64,000 nt of DNA. It comes from Vermamoeba vermiformis (lineage: Eukaryota; Tubulinea; Echinamoebida). The stretch is from the NCBI GenBank assembly GCA_045837725.1, contig JBEWZL010000011.1, positions 186,001-250,000 on the forward strand, read 5' to 3'. Below, in pieces: positions 45,372 to 57,452 of this stretch (its first letter is position 1; every line of letters starts with the position of its first letter). The notes beneath the pieces were generated by a model. The model saw only the letters and a program-made list of their open reading frames with translations. It made no database searches and was not told the DNA's origin. Both the position numbers and the translations under genes were made by a program.

Positions 45372-47823
45372 TTACATTTGTACAGATAGCAATAGCCATT
45401 GATTACCGCGCAACACTTCGCTCAGTTGTTTGGAGCGAGGGATCTCGTCGTGACTAGCTTCGTTCACAATGAGAACTTCAGGGTCCACGCGTGTAGCTAA
45501 CTGCTGTTTTGACACCTCAATGCCCGATCTGATCTCAATCTGTCTTTGCAAATCTTCAAGACGGTCAGCGCCTGAGATATCAATCTCGACTGTCATAGGT
45601 TTAAGCTTGGGCATGTACATCCAGTTCTTGACGCGTGCTTTGAATGACTCGATAGTCTCTTCAACGATCACCGTGGAACTCTTCGCTAGGAGGTACCTGG
45701 CGGTCTTAGAACAGTTCTGGGCGTTGATCTTCTCTTCATTTTGAGCAACGGCATCCACTGAAGTGTCGACTTCTTCAAGGTGAATGATATCTCCGGTGAC
45801 TAGTTGATATTCAGAGAGCATCATATTGTCGTTAAGTAACGCGTTCAATTTGAAGCTAGTTTCTTCTTCGATCAACAGCAACTTTCCGACAGGCACGTTT
45901 CGCACGCCAAACTCATTTGATGAGACCAATTGTTGTTTCAATTGTCTTAAATTGATAGAAGAAGGGAAGCTGTAGTCGCCAAGATCAATCGGTTTCTGTT
46001 GGATGGGATCCCATCGCTTCAAAGTCAACACGACGAAGTTCTCGTCGTACTTGACAGTTCGCTTAGCTTGTTGCAGATAAAGGTGGTTCTTGCGTTGGCC
46101 AATGATTTCGACGATCATAGTATCGCGTTTGATGCCTTGGATCATGCGGGCAGGTCTTTTGGTGCCGTTGTTACGGTATGAAACCGCTTGAATGGATAAC
46201 TCTCCACAAGTCCAACGAACCTTTGTGGATTTGGCTTCCTCTTCTTGATTCACGATGGGCTCTAGTCGCTTCAAAATACTATCAATAGAAGTAAATCTAT
46301 CGACGCTCATGACGATCGGTTCGAGGGCAGAATTGTTTCGCAGGAACTGAAATTAAATAATTAGTAACTAATTCGAGAAATCATGACGCGATTCCTGAAC
46401 GGTTGTCGAAATTGAATTTGAACAATTTGGGCGTTTGGATTAAGTTGCCTTTTTTGGTTAAGTTTTAAAGTTCAGTCGCATGACCTAACACGTTACACGG
46501 GTGGGTTTCACGAATAAAGAGTTTGACTCCGAACTTACCGTAACGTCAACTTGACCTCCAATAATCTCGAGACTAGATCCTAGATGCGTTGCCATTTCAG
46601 CCAACAATGAGATGTGTCTAATATCCAACTGCTTATTTCCAATCAGCTCCACTTTTCTTAAGCGAGTAGAACGGCCGAGTCGAACATTTACGTTAATCCA
46701 AGTCATGAAGAATTTGATGATGTCGTTTGTCAAGGCTGGCAAATTCGAAATTGCCAACGACTCCAATCGTTTGCTGTATTTGAGAATAGTTTGGACGTCT
46801 TCGTTTTGTAACTGTTTGCATTCGTTCAACACGACGGTGCGCATATATTGACACTTGCGCACCAGTTTGCGCACGGCTACTGGAGATATGCCAACGCATG
46901 CCGACAAGTTGATGTACTCCAAAGATGTGGCAACGGGAGATTGCACGAGATAATCGACAAAACTGCCATTTAAGGAAGTGCAGCCGTCTAAATTTAGGCT
47001 CTGTAGGTGCAGTAACTTCGCTAGGTGAGCAAGACCTTCGTCAGTAATGCCATTGCAATTGCGGATGTCGATATGAGAGAGGTTTGGACAAAGCTCCGAA
47101 AGCTCGGCCAATGTTCGGTCGGTAAGATCGAAGCAAGCCGAGAGGTTGATCCCTTCGAGGGTGGGGTTGTTCTTCGCCAATAAGCATACTGACTCATCGC
47201 TGATCATTAGGCCACTTAAGTTGGCCCAGCGCAACTAAAAGAAAGTCCAGTTAATACAAATTTGAATATCCGTGTTTGGTTCGTGAAACGGATGCGGTAT
47301 TTTTGGGTTTGTCTCCGTTTTCAAACACTTTGACAAGGTAAAAACGAGATAAAATTTTGCTTGCTGTGTACTGTATCACAATATCTTTAGTCAATGCGAA
47401 ATCAAGTGAGATCGCGGGTAGCGCGACTCGCAAAAAATAATTTTACACCCACTGAGTGGAAAATCGGAGTACATGAACGATTACTTACCGAATTCTGCGA
47501 TAAATGAGCAAATCTTTGCAAGCCAATGTCGGTAATGAAATTGTTGGATAGATCGAGGTTCTGGATACGTCCAAAATAATGAATATTGCCGTCATTAAGC
47601 TTCTTTAGCTCTCGCATTTTCGCAATAATATTTTCCAACAGCTCAATCGGCAAATTTTGCTTCTCCAGCTCGTGCAAGTTATTAAGGACAATTTCCCCAA
47701 TACAAGCGTCCTGTATTTATGATTAGTGACCTTCATAACAATCACATTTAATATTCCAAAGTCAACTGTAATCATAGGAGACAGATCATCGTCGCTCGTA
47801 CATACTTTTAATGATCTAGACAT
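45372..47823 (-). CDS. Leucine-rich repeat protein with C-terminal ubiquitin-like domain
   Basis: The N-terminal exons give an F-box-like or cap helix (LKDACIGEIVLNNLHELEK, LPIELLENIIAKMREL) and then cysteine-containing LRRs of the AMN1/FBXL kind: GRIQNLDLSNNFITDIGL, LSACFDLTDRTLAELSELC, IRNCNGITDEGLAHLAK and LNLDGCTSLN. An intron near 46340-46540 joins the LRR array in frame to an exon starting FLRNNSALEPIVMSVDRF. The C-terminal 310 residues show two ubiquitin-like stretches (MIVEIIGQRKNHLYLQQ; MTVEIDISGADRLEDLQRQI, then GNQWLLLSVQM) of the kind found at the end of USP40/USP47 and related proteins. The layout suggests an adaptor or regulator in ubiquitin signalling. The start at 47823 may be extended upstream, since the frame stays open to about 47880. 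Confidence 0.62.
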
Positions 47824-48334
47824 CGTCGATTTTTGCTCTGTTGCGTGGTGCTCCGCTTGTTGTTCTTCTAAAAGAAACACAATAGTTGGGAAAAACAAGA
47901 CGCACATGCGATGGAACAAAAATCCAGCCAATTTCCTTTTTTGGAAAATTTAATCTCGCGTTGCATAACATGACGTGCGTGTTACGTACTTAACTTGAAT
48001 AAGAAAGTATTGCTAAACGTTACTAAGTCATTTTATGCCCATCGAACCGGAGTGCCTGGTCAAGATTTCATAAAACCTGAAATTTTGTTGCAGGATCATA
48101 ACTGTCGGCAGGATTGACCTCCTATCAATACGGAGATTTACCGCCTGTGATGCCGCATGACTTAGAGAGAGCCGAGGTCGGAGTTGTGTGGCACCGATTA
48201 AAGTTGCAAATTCTGGATTCGTTCGTTAATAAACAATTTCTAATTTATAGAAACAAAGCAAAAGGGTAATAACAAACTACTCATTTGATGACATTATACA
48301 TTACTGCAATACAGGCAGGATAGCACTTCTAACA
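47824..48334. other. Gene-free spacer
   Basis: 511 bp with no supported gene. It should contain the promoter or a 5-prime exon of the LRR gene and the 3-prime region of the Shk-type kinase gene. It has no recognisable repeat. Confidence 0.4.
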
Positions 48335-51322
48335 TTAATTGATCACTTTCTTAATGGTGCTAGTGATGTTGTTGTTGTAGGCTGCGGACAATTCATCCAA
48401 TTCGCCAGCTTCAGCCATACTTAAGTAACCTCCGATTTCCTTCTTGTCCTCTTTCTTGGCGAACAACGCTACGTGGACATGTTAGTCCGATATTAAGTGA
48501 AACAAAAGGAACATAGTTCGTGTGATCCGCAAAGTTACACGCTAAACAGATGTGTTGGCAAGCAATACTTACGATCGTATATTCTCGGAGATACCGGTGT
48601 ATTCAAGTGGTGTTGCTTCGAGAACACTTTAACGAACTTCTGCAAGTCGTACTTCTGGTTATCAGGGATACGATAGTGCAAGATCTTCTTTTTCTTGTCG
48701 ATAAAGGTGATCGAGTAACCGCCCTGTGAGCTAAATCGAATCAAGTAGGCGCCGCGCTTGCCAGAAACAATCTTGGCCTCGGCCTCTTTAGCATTCAATT
48801 CGCCGTGGAACCATTTTTCTTCAAGTAATGACTTGATCTGGTCCAAGATCTCAGGTCCTTGCACGGGTCCAAACCACTTCAAGAACTTCTCAAAAGCATC
48901 CAATGTAACCATTCGCTGCGGGTGCTATAATTGGGGGCGGTAAATTTAGACAAAAAAGTAGAAACAAATCAACGGCTCTCGTTCAATGAATTTACCTTGT
49001 CAACATCCAAGACAGCTGCAAGGCACTGTGCGCGAATATCGTCTGCGCTCACGTTTTTAGCCTTGATGAGCTTCAAGAAAGCTTGGAGGAATGTGTCCCA
49101 AGCAACTTCCTTCTTTTTCTGTGTTAAACGTGATCAGATTTTAGATCCAGATGACGAATCAAGAAACAAATCATGATTGCTTACGGGACCGAAGTTCTTC
49201 CACATTTGTTGGCAAGCCTCGTTGCCTTGAGTAACGGCTTCGAGAATAATGTCGTCGAAAACTTTTGATTCTAAGATCTCTTGGAAGCTCGGTCGTTGCT
49301 TGGGGTCCTTGTGCCAGCAACGCTCCATGAGCTGTCGGAGCTTCTTAGGGCAGCTCTCAGGAATCTCGGGTCGCTCGTTTCGGTTCGAAACTGCATCGAT
49401 CAATTGATGGATGCTGCCGTATTTGCCTTCGTACGGCCTCTTCTCAGTAAACAATTCCCAAAGAACTGAAGATATGATAGGTTAGCCTATGATATTTACG
49501 CAATATACGGTAGTAAGCGGTATGAAGCGGTATATCGAAAATTAACCGTCAGGAATTCCGCATCTTGTTTTGTGATCGATCACGAGATAGACTTACTGAT
49601 ACCAAAAGCGTAAACGTCGCACTTCTCGGTGGTTTCGGGCTTAAGTTGGAACATCTCAGGAGGCATGTACAAAGGAGTGCCACCAGTGTTCATCTTGTCT
49701 TTCTCGCTCATTTTGTCGTCTTTCAGTCGTGACAAACCAAAATCGGCAATTTTGACTTTGAAGTCGCTCGTCAGCTGTTAATATTGACACAGTTAGACGA
49801 GGGCACGCACAGTATATTAATAGAGTTGTGACGTACCAGTAAGTTAGCAGTTTTGAGATCCAGATGCAACAAAGGGCTGGGCTTCATGCAGTGCAGCCAG
49901 TTCATACCAGCAGCTGTCTCACGAGCGATCTTCATCTTGCGGTGGAAACTGACTTTGATTGATTTATCTTTCAACACATCTTCAACGCTACCATTGGCTG
50001 CAAGTTCGGTAACTGCGCACAAAGAAAACTCGTTAATACTCCATATGTTAATAATATCAACGCAATCGTAACGATCGTGCAGCAACCGCTGTAGTAATTC
50101 TTAAAATAGATTGACGGATCTCTATCTGTGTAGTCTTTTGACTCGTGCGCTGAGAAACGATGACTTACCAATCTTTAACTTTCCAGGCTGTGTGCAAGCA
50201 CCCATAAAGAGCAGCAAGTTAGGATGCTTAAGGGCGCTAGAATAGATTTGCGTTAGTGATCGGTTAGCGCGTGGATTGACTCCTGGATGATCATAGGTTC
50301 GAGCAACTAAATTTACCTCATAGTTTGACACTCGCGCTTGAATTCTTTGGCACTCGACTCGTCCAATGTAGTAGTGCGCAATACCTTCACGGCAACTTCT
50401 TTGCCACGGCACATGCCTCTGTACACGGTACCGAATGAACCTGATCCGAGCTTTGCTTTCTCGACTGGAACTGTATCGGTACCCACTAAAATTGCGTAAT
50501 TATTAGTACCGTAACTGATATAAATGGATAATTGTCGAAAGAGCTGGAATTTCCGAAATAATTAAAAATAAGATCCTATCGCGACAGGAAAAATTGAAAA
50601 TATGGAATTCTTACACTTGATTTCGCTGTCTTCAATTTCCCAACCACCGAATCCGGCTAAGTGAGCGGTATCATCTTCGTCGTCTTCCAAATCCAAAGAG
50701 GGATCGGTTGTTGTCTCTTGCAAGAGAGTGCTATGTGTAACTGAAACGTATTGAGAGGAAGCTGAAGGGTCTGATCCTGCTTTCTTTCCCTATATTGCAA
50801 ATTTATTAAAATAAGAGCAAGATATTGTGGGCCGCTATGATTTTCGCGACGGATTAACCAAAATATAATCAATTTTCTCAACAAGAATCTACTTGTGCAA
50901 AATAAAAAGCAGATTAAGAATAAATTTATAACAATGGAAGTCCGTTAATTGCAGGATTAATAACATCAAATAATTACAATAATGTAATAATTTTTTATGG
51001 GTCTTGATCTTCGTTACTTTAATTTGTATATTGTCCTTACCTTCGATTCTGCTTCTAAAATATTAGCGAGCGTAACTCTCCATTTATGTTTGGCTTGAAA
51101 TAAATTTTTTCTCAAATCTAAGTATTGAGATTCGAGCGCGTTCTCCTGCACCTCTAAATCATCAATTTCCTGTCTCTTTGATTTTTTGTACTCTGTTTGT
51201 AGACCAGCTAATATTTTGTTGATGCTAACGTTGATATTTTCAATCTGCTGAGACAAACTGCCCAGCATCTTGGTCGAAGCTGTAATCTCAGCTTCGAGAT
51301 CCTTCAACGCTTTGTCGGCCAT
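48335..51322 (-). CDS. SH2-domain-containing protein kinase (Shk type)
   Basis: The N-terminal exon encodes a coiled coil (MADKALKDLEAEITASTKML) of about 100 residues. A Ser/Thr/Asp linker follows. Then comes a tyrosine-kinase-like catalytic domain: LGSGSFGTVYRGMCRGKEVA (P-loop), VAVKVLR (VAIK lysine), SPLLHLDLKTANLL (HRD-type loop written HLD), KIADFGLSRL (DFG) and GTPLYMPPEMF. A helical connector is next, followed by an SH2 domain: WFHGELNAKEAEAKI, GAYLIRFSSQGGYSITF with the phosphotyrosine-binding Arg. The order kinase then SH2 is that of the Shk family of Dictyostelium, where members such as Shk1 act as dual-specificity kinases and restrain phagocytosis. A last short exon ends AYNNNITSTIKKVIN. 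The long N-terminal coiled coil is an added feature. All catalytic motifs are present, so it should be active in the cytosol. Confidence 0.88.
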
Positions 51323-51636
51323 ATTTGCGATACTGCCTTATAGTCAACGCTGCTGTTCTTCGAGGCCTAGAGGTAACACAAAATGAAAAAGGATTTTTTT
51401 TTTGTTTTTTTTTTGGTTGTGGGATGGCGAAAAAAAATTGCTTCTCCACGACACAAACCAATAATTCGGCCAGAACGGTAGACCAACCGTATGAAATAGA
51501 CTTCAGAAATCGTTTATTAATGTGTTTAGCGGTTTTGACAAGTACCCGCCAAAAAATAAATTCACCAGAGTTAGCCGTTGCAAATTGTTTAAACCAATAT
51601 TACTATTCCAGGCCCAAGTCCTAACATTACAACACA
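51323..51636. promoter_or_regulatory. Divergent promoter between Shk-type kinase and Mad3-like gene
   Basis: 314 bp between two outward ATGs. It has a long T run (about 51392-51412) on the plus strand and no clear TATA box. Binding sites cannot be named. Confidence 0.35.
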
Positions 51637-53582
51637 ATGCAAGCAGAACCTGTAACTTTTGAGTGGGAGTATTCCAAGGAGAATGTACAACCGCTTCGTG
51701 GGGGTCGAAAAGTCGATGCGATCAAAAAAGGATTAGCCAAGCCACAAAGCAAAGGACTCCAAATCAACGCAAGTTTCGACGACTTAAAAAGGCACGTGTT
51801 TCATATCGTGCACGAGTATCATAAGGCTAACTACTCAAATACAGGCAGGAATACGAAAATCAAATTAAAAATTATAAAGGAGAGGACCCCTTATCGTTAT
51901 GGATCGAGTAAGTGCCCTATATAAAGATTATTTTAGCTAATTATGATATAGATACATTCGCTGGGTGGAGCAGACTTTCCCATCTGGCGGAATCCAATCC
52001 GAGGCCTTGACACTTTATGAAAAATGCACTCTTGCGTTTAAAGACAATGAAAAGTACAAAAATGACGAGCGATACGTTGGTATTTGGCTCAAATACGTAA
52101 GCACTATGTCTCTATGTCGACTGGTCGATCTTTCATACTTAACGTTACTAGGCCGACATGTGCACTGATCCAGCTGATATCTTCACATTCCTCGATGTAA
52201 ATAACATCGGAACTAAGCATGTGGCGTTTTATCATCACTGGGCTCTTTACTACGAATACAGGTACGCGAAGATCCCGTGCGCACACGTGTAATGACGACT
52301 TTTTTAGAGGCTTGCTGGACAAATCTAGTAAAATATACGAACTTGGTATTCAAAGGTACGGCACTTACAGCCAATATTCAATACGTGCGTTGTTAATAGT
52401 ACTTCCAGAGGTGCTGAGCCGATCGAGAAAATGAAGAAGAAGCAACGCGCTTTTCAAGCCCGATTTATGGAGCACATGAAGAAGAAGATGGAGGAAATGA
52501 AGTTCGAAGATAACAACAAGTCGTTGAATCTCAATGGCGGTTCTACGGTTGCGGGGGCCAATCCTGAAGACGAGAACAGAACTCCGTTGGGTGCTCTTCG
52601 ACCGGCCACATCCGCTCCTCAGGCAACAACCGTCACGCAACCCCGCCCAACCGCTACCGCTTCTACAGTTAGTAAGTACTGTCTTCACCACGAAGCCTAT
52701 CCTATTGAGAGGCTCGTGCTAATAGATTCTTCGTCAGGGCTTCCTCAATCTCAAGGTTTGGCTGCGCGCGCCAAGGCGACAACAGTGACTCCTGTGAACA
52801 TCTTAAAACCTGCCAACAACGGTAGCCGCTCGTTCAATGTGTTTGTGGACGACGAGTTCTCAGAGAAGAAACCTCAAACTACAGGCGCTGCTTTGAAGAT
52901 CCCCTCAATGCCTGGGTCCTCATCGTCAACCTTTGCGATTCCCTCACTTCCAGCTTCTAAGCCATCCAATCCTGCTTTAGCTATGCCACCGGGTTTGGGC
53001 TTGGGCTCCAATACTAACACGAGCACATCCGCGCCGAAACCTCTCTCTGTTCCACAACGTTAGTAGAGCTACTGTTGCTAACTAAAACATTAGTATTAAT
53101 ATTATTTTAATAGCTATGTTCAAGAATCTTGCACCAGAACGCGAGAAGCAGAAAGAAAATACGGATTTGCCAAGCAAGTGGACTGACGCAAAGGCAAGTC
53201 GGACAAGAATATCTTCATTGTTTAAAATAGCTAACTTACGCTTATTAAGATGGTGCAATCCGATGCTAAACCACAACTTCCAAAGATCAAGAACAAAAAT
53301 GAAACTGACTTTGAAGTGTTTGTTGACGAAGAGCTCGCTAACCAGTACGTACTTGGGGCGATGATAATACTTTGTGCTAAACTGACTTGATTTATAGACC
53401 AAAACCTCAGATTTCAACTGATCTCAACATCCGTTTGCGCTTAGAAGGCGGCGAAAGGACCAGGTAAGACTAAAAGATATATTAAGTAATATTTTCTATA
53501 TTTTCTTACTGTTCTTTCACTCAGTGCTAGTCAACAAATGGAAGATCTAAAAAACAATCCGTTGAAGAACTTCACCAAGTAA
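51637..53582 (+). CDS. Mad3/BubR1-like spindle checkpoint protein
   Basis: The N-terminus has a KEN box (EYSKENVQPLRGGRK) and a Bub1/Mad3 homology domain: KNYKGEDPLSLWIEYIRWVE, EALTLYEKCTLAFKDNEKY, IWLKYADMCTDP, FYHHWALYYEYR and KIYELGIQRGAEP, a TPR-like region of about 150 residues. A second KEN box (REKQKENTDLPSKW) lies further on. Two ABBA-type motifs, FNVFVDDEF and FEVFVDEEL, match the FxVFxDE pattern that binds Cdc20. No kinase domain follows, so this is a Mad3 form, not Bub1. The family inhibits the anaphase-promoting complex as part of the mitotic checkpoint complex until chromosomes attach. Two introns use a GC donor instead of GT (at 51792 and about 53193), read from the frame. Two KEN and two ABBA motifs are the expected set for a working Mad3. 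Confidence 0.86.
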
Positions 53583-53840
53583 AACACTCAAGCCGATGCG
53601 AGACGAACTTAATTGTAGATCTCCTTTGTAATATGTTACCTGTAGATAGAATAAATCGGTTAACCGAAAACGCGTATCCGTGCGGCTAAACGTAAGGAAC
53701 TAGAATAACTTTGACTACGAATAAATGCTAGGCGAATTTATATTATAATAGTATTTGTACAAGGTAGTGAAGCCTACATAAACGCTAAACCGAGTTATCC
53801 GCAAATTACCGAAGCAGTGCAACTCGATCTAATTAATAAA

Positions 53841-55069
53841 TTAAAAGACACCTGCCATCTCCGCTGATTTCTTGAAGACGAACTCGGTTACTGAGTCGAA
53901 CACTACTTTAACTTGCTCGGTGTCGAGGGCACAAGTAATGTGGGTGTAGACGTCGTTCGGACTTCGGTTTTTGACCTGAGCGAGGTACAAGCCTTTGATG
54001 AACTCGACGCCCTGATCGTAGTTTGAGCCACCCTTGTATTCGGGGAAGGTCTTCGAGAGATCGGTCGATTTAATTTTGTCCTGGAAGATGTCCTTCTTGT
54101 TCAAGAAGAGAATCCAAGGCGAGTTGGCAAAAAGCTCGTGGTTAACCATGCTTTCAAACACTTCCAAGCTCTCTTGGAGTCTAAAATAATATATTAGCGA
54201 TTATTGGAATTTTTTGAAGCGATTTTGAATTTTTTTTGCGGTACAAAAAATTTAAATCTGGCCTACCTCGTCTTTTTGGGATCTTCCGGCAAAATTACGT
54301 CCCACTCGTCCAAAGCGGCGATGAAAATCATACCGACGATGCCTTGGAAGAAGTGAGGCCATTTTCTTCGTTCAGCGCGTTGACCTCCAGGATCGACCAA
54401 GTTCCAAGTGTACTTGCCCACTTGAAATTCGTTCTCAGTAATACCTGTAGTACGTTGGCGAGCGCGCAAGATGTCGTCCTTAGAAATTTGGAACTCGGGG
54501 TTGGCCAAATTGTCGATCATATTCACGCAGTACTCGGTGTTGGAAGGGATGTCGAACTCGTTACGTCTGCCGTACACTTCCTTAATGCCTTCAGAAAAAT
54601 TCCAATTAATACGCATAGCATTATATTTACAGCATTAGTAATTACCAGCGTCTCCCCAAAGGGCTTTGATGTGGTTGACGAGTTCTGGGGTCAAGGCGGA
54701 GCTGAACGGATCGGTCGTTGTAAGAACTTGGCCAGCTTCTTCGTGTTCAATAGCTACGCCCATCTTCTTGGATTGGTTAACGAGTTCTTTGAACGCGACG
54801 AGAACGTTTGAAATGAGAATCTTTTTGTAGTTTTCTTTTTCCTCATCGGTGAAGCCATTGCAATGTAAAATGCGCATCTGCTTGGCAACGGTCGTCTTGC
54901 CGCAAGAGCTGGTACCAATCATGCCGAGCTTCATCAGGTATTTGGCTTTAACGGGTTTGTTTTTGGGTTGCTCAGCCTGTTTTCCTCCATCTGTTTTAGG
55001 TTCGGTTGCGTTGGCTTGAGCCTTTGGCTTGTTTTCTTTCTTCTCGCCTCCTGAACATAAAGCGCCCAT
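53841..55069 (-). CDS. Divergent heterotrimeric G-protein alpha subunit
   Basis: The N-terminus MGALCSGGEKK predicts N-myristoylation at Gly2 and palmitoylation at Cys5. The GTP-binding motifs are present but altered: the P-loop reads GMIGTSSCGKTT where GAGESGKS is usual, the switch II motif is DPGGQRAERRKW where DVGGQRSERKKW is usual, the switch I is ARQRTTGI with the Arg-Thr-Thr-Gly still in place, and NKKD plus TCALDT (guanine binding) are normal. A Lys/Ala-rich insert of about 35 residues precedes the P-loop. The loss of the P-loop Glu (which helps hold the switch in most G-alphas) and the V-to-P change in switch II may alter nucleotide exchange or GTP hydrolysis. Two introns (about 54619-54645 and 54185-54264) have good sites. 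It would act at the plasma membrane downstream of 7TM receptors. Confidence 0.85.
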
Positions 55070-55337
55070 GTCGAATACTGCTCGATTGTGGTGTTATTTG
55101 AACGAAAAATAGCGTACTAAAATTTTTTGTACTGTAGGCTGGTTTTTTTTGTATGAGATTTTTTGCGAGCTCAAAAAAGCCAAAATTGGAGTCGGTTAAA
55201 AGAGATAATAATTTCGGGTGGGGAGGACATATGTTTCGGTAGATAAAATATGTTTAAATAGTATGACAATTTCAAATTTCAAGATCGCTTTGCTCCGGAT
55301 TTAAAATCGAAATTGATCTCGGAGCCAGCGCATTGAT

Positions 55338-57452
55338 TTATTTCAAAATATAATGCTCATAATTGCATACTTGACCGCAGACTGTTTTGTGCTTATAATA
55401 CCCTAGATAGGGGCATTTGTCGAAAGCGTGATCTTCTGCGTTGCAAGCTTGGCACGGTGTCTTCGGTTGACTCATGAAACCAGAGGTGTTTCGGAATTCT
55501 TTGGCTAATACAAGTCCAGGAGGTATAATTGGCGTAAGTCTATTAACTGGGGTGTAGCCTTCGGGACTAAGCAAGTCGATCGACGGAACCAGTTGTAAAG
55601 GAGCTTCTAGCGGCTGAGGTGTAGGCTGGTCCAACGGTTTTTTCAATCTGTAGCCAGAATAGTCGCAAGCTTGGCCCATAATGTGATTTGTTTCATAGTA
55701 ACCGAGGTAAGGGCAGCCACCCAGCTCGTGTGTCTTGGATCCGCAAGCTTGACAGTCAATATGCTCCCACTGAACGTTGGACTGTGACTTCATGACGTTG
55801 TCTCGGTTATTGAAGTTATTGGCCAGTGTGATGCCTTGAGGAATAGGAACCAAGGGCTTGTTGATGGGTTTGTAGTCCTTCATATTACTAAATATATCGC
55901 TCAAGTCCATAGTAGCAAGTGAAGGTGCTGCTTGTGTTTCGATTAACTCGTATTGGCTGTAGTCGCACGATTGCCCACTGATTCTCTTGTATCTGTAGTG
56001 ACCGAGGTAAGGGCACTTGTCGTACTCGTGTTCTTTGCTAGTACAAGCCTGGCATGGGACTTTGGTACCCTCGCCGAAGAACCGGCCTTCGTTATCTCTT
56101 GTATCAAATGACTTCGCTAAAACAATGCCTGGAGGAACGGGTACGGGTGCTACATTAGTGCTGCGGAATTTGTCGTATGCGTCTAGTCCAAAATCTGTCT
56201 CGTTGACGATTTCCATAAAATCTTCGTTTAGGTTAACTGCGGGTTGGTTCCACCAGAAGTTAACTGAGGCACAGGTGTCTATCGAATACACCGCGTGAAT
56301 CCAGCCTTCGGGCATGTATCTGAACGGTGTTAGTTATGAGTACGGGCGCACGTGACTCGTTGCTTACAGTACGTCGCCTGGGTTCAGAATGCAGTGATAA
56401 GCAGAGGCTTTGAGGAAGTTGGAGTGTGCTTCAACAGACTTTTGGTCACGCATATTGATCGTTGTTTGACGGTCTTGATCGGCTGTTTCGGATTGAAGTG
56501 ACAGATAAGGCAGCTGTGAAGGGTCCCAGATCAAGAACGACTTTCGTCCTATTTCAAAAGAGTTAGGACTTATAGCCGAATGTGCCATACTATACGTGCC
56601 TTGTAGTTGCAATAACAAATTGTCTGCTTTATCGTAGTGAGCCGGGGTCAACGAATCCACCGCGGAGATCCACACGTTTGTAAACACATCCGGTTCGGGA
56701 ACCAAGGATGCGGGCGAATCTATTTCTCAGTTAGTATTGCTTCAGTAATAGATTGCAAAAGGTCTTACTGGGTATTTGGTTTATGAGAGGTGCGAAGGGC
56801 TTGGAGTCGTACTGGTAGATGTAGTACCTCTCACCAGATGCGAGCACGGGTTGATGATTGCCAACGTGTTGGATTCGTTCAAGAGCCTCTCTCGCCTTCA
56901 TAACAACTTTCTTGCGCTCTTTGTTGTCGTAGATGGATCCATGGCCACCAGGGAAGTTACCTAAAAAGTTCCATTGTTAATTAATTTCTACTTCTATTTT
57001 AGGGATTGGACACGTGATCGCGACAACCAATCAAGGCTATGACGTCAGTTCTTATAATTTTGGTGGCTGTCACAATCAGGAATTGCCAATTTTCGAAATA
57101 AATTCAAGTAAACGGGTACTTTAGAAAGTGAATTTGCTTCCGTTGCATATTTGATTAAATGAAATATTAACTGTAGGATTCAATTGTACAAAGAATCACG
57201 CTTACCAGAGGTTGAAACATAAACTTCAACAGATGCGTCGCCCAGAACTTTAGCTAAACCTTCTAGACTCCATTTATCGAGAGTATTGGCATCGACAAAT
57301 GATTTAAAAATTTGTGGAGTGCGATCTGCTCGTTTAAGATTGTTATGGAAGTCAGATTTGACGACAGCTTTGCCATCGACCGTTGAAACTCCCTCTGATT
57401 TGACTTTAATCCAAGAAGGAGGCCAGTTTTGTGTCGAAGATTGATTTCCCAT
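55338..57452 (-). CDS. JmjC-domain protein with three C-terminal zinc knuckles
   Basis: Four exons. The N-terminus MGNQSSTQNWPPSW predicts myristoylation. The middle part is a JmjC/cupin-8 domain: VWISAVDSLTPAHYDKADNL (the H-x-D iron ligands), LLQLQGTYSMAH, FLIWDPSQLPYLSL, HCILNPGDVL and MPEGWIHAVYSIDT (distal His), NFWW. This is closest to JMJD5/FIH-type hydroxylases rather than histone demethylases of the KDM4 kind. The C-terminal exon has three copies of an about 110-residue unit, each with a perfect CX2CX4HX4C knuckle (CQACTSKEHEYDKC, CQACGSKTHELGGC, CQACNAEDHAFDKC) followed by PYLGxY and GQxCxY. Such knuckles bind single-stranded RNA or DNA. The fusion suggests a hydroxylase that acts on, or is guided by, nucleic acid. 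The substrate is unknown. Confidence 0.75.
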
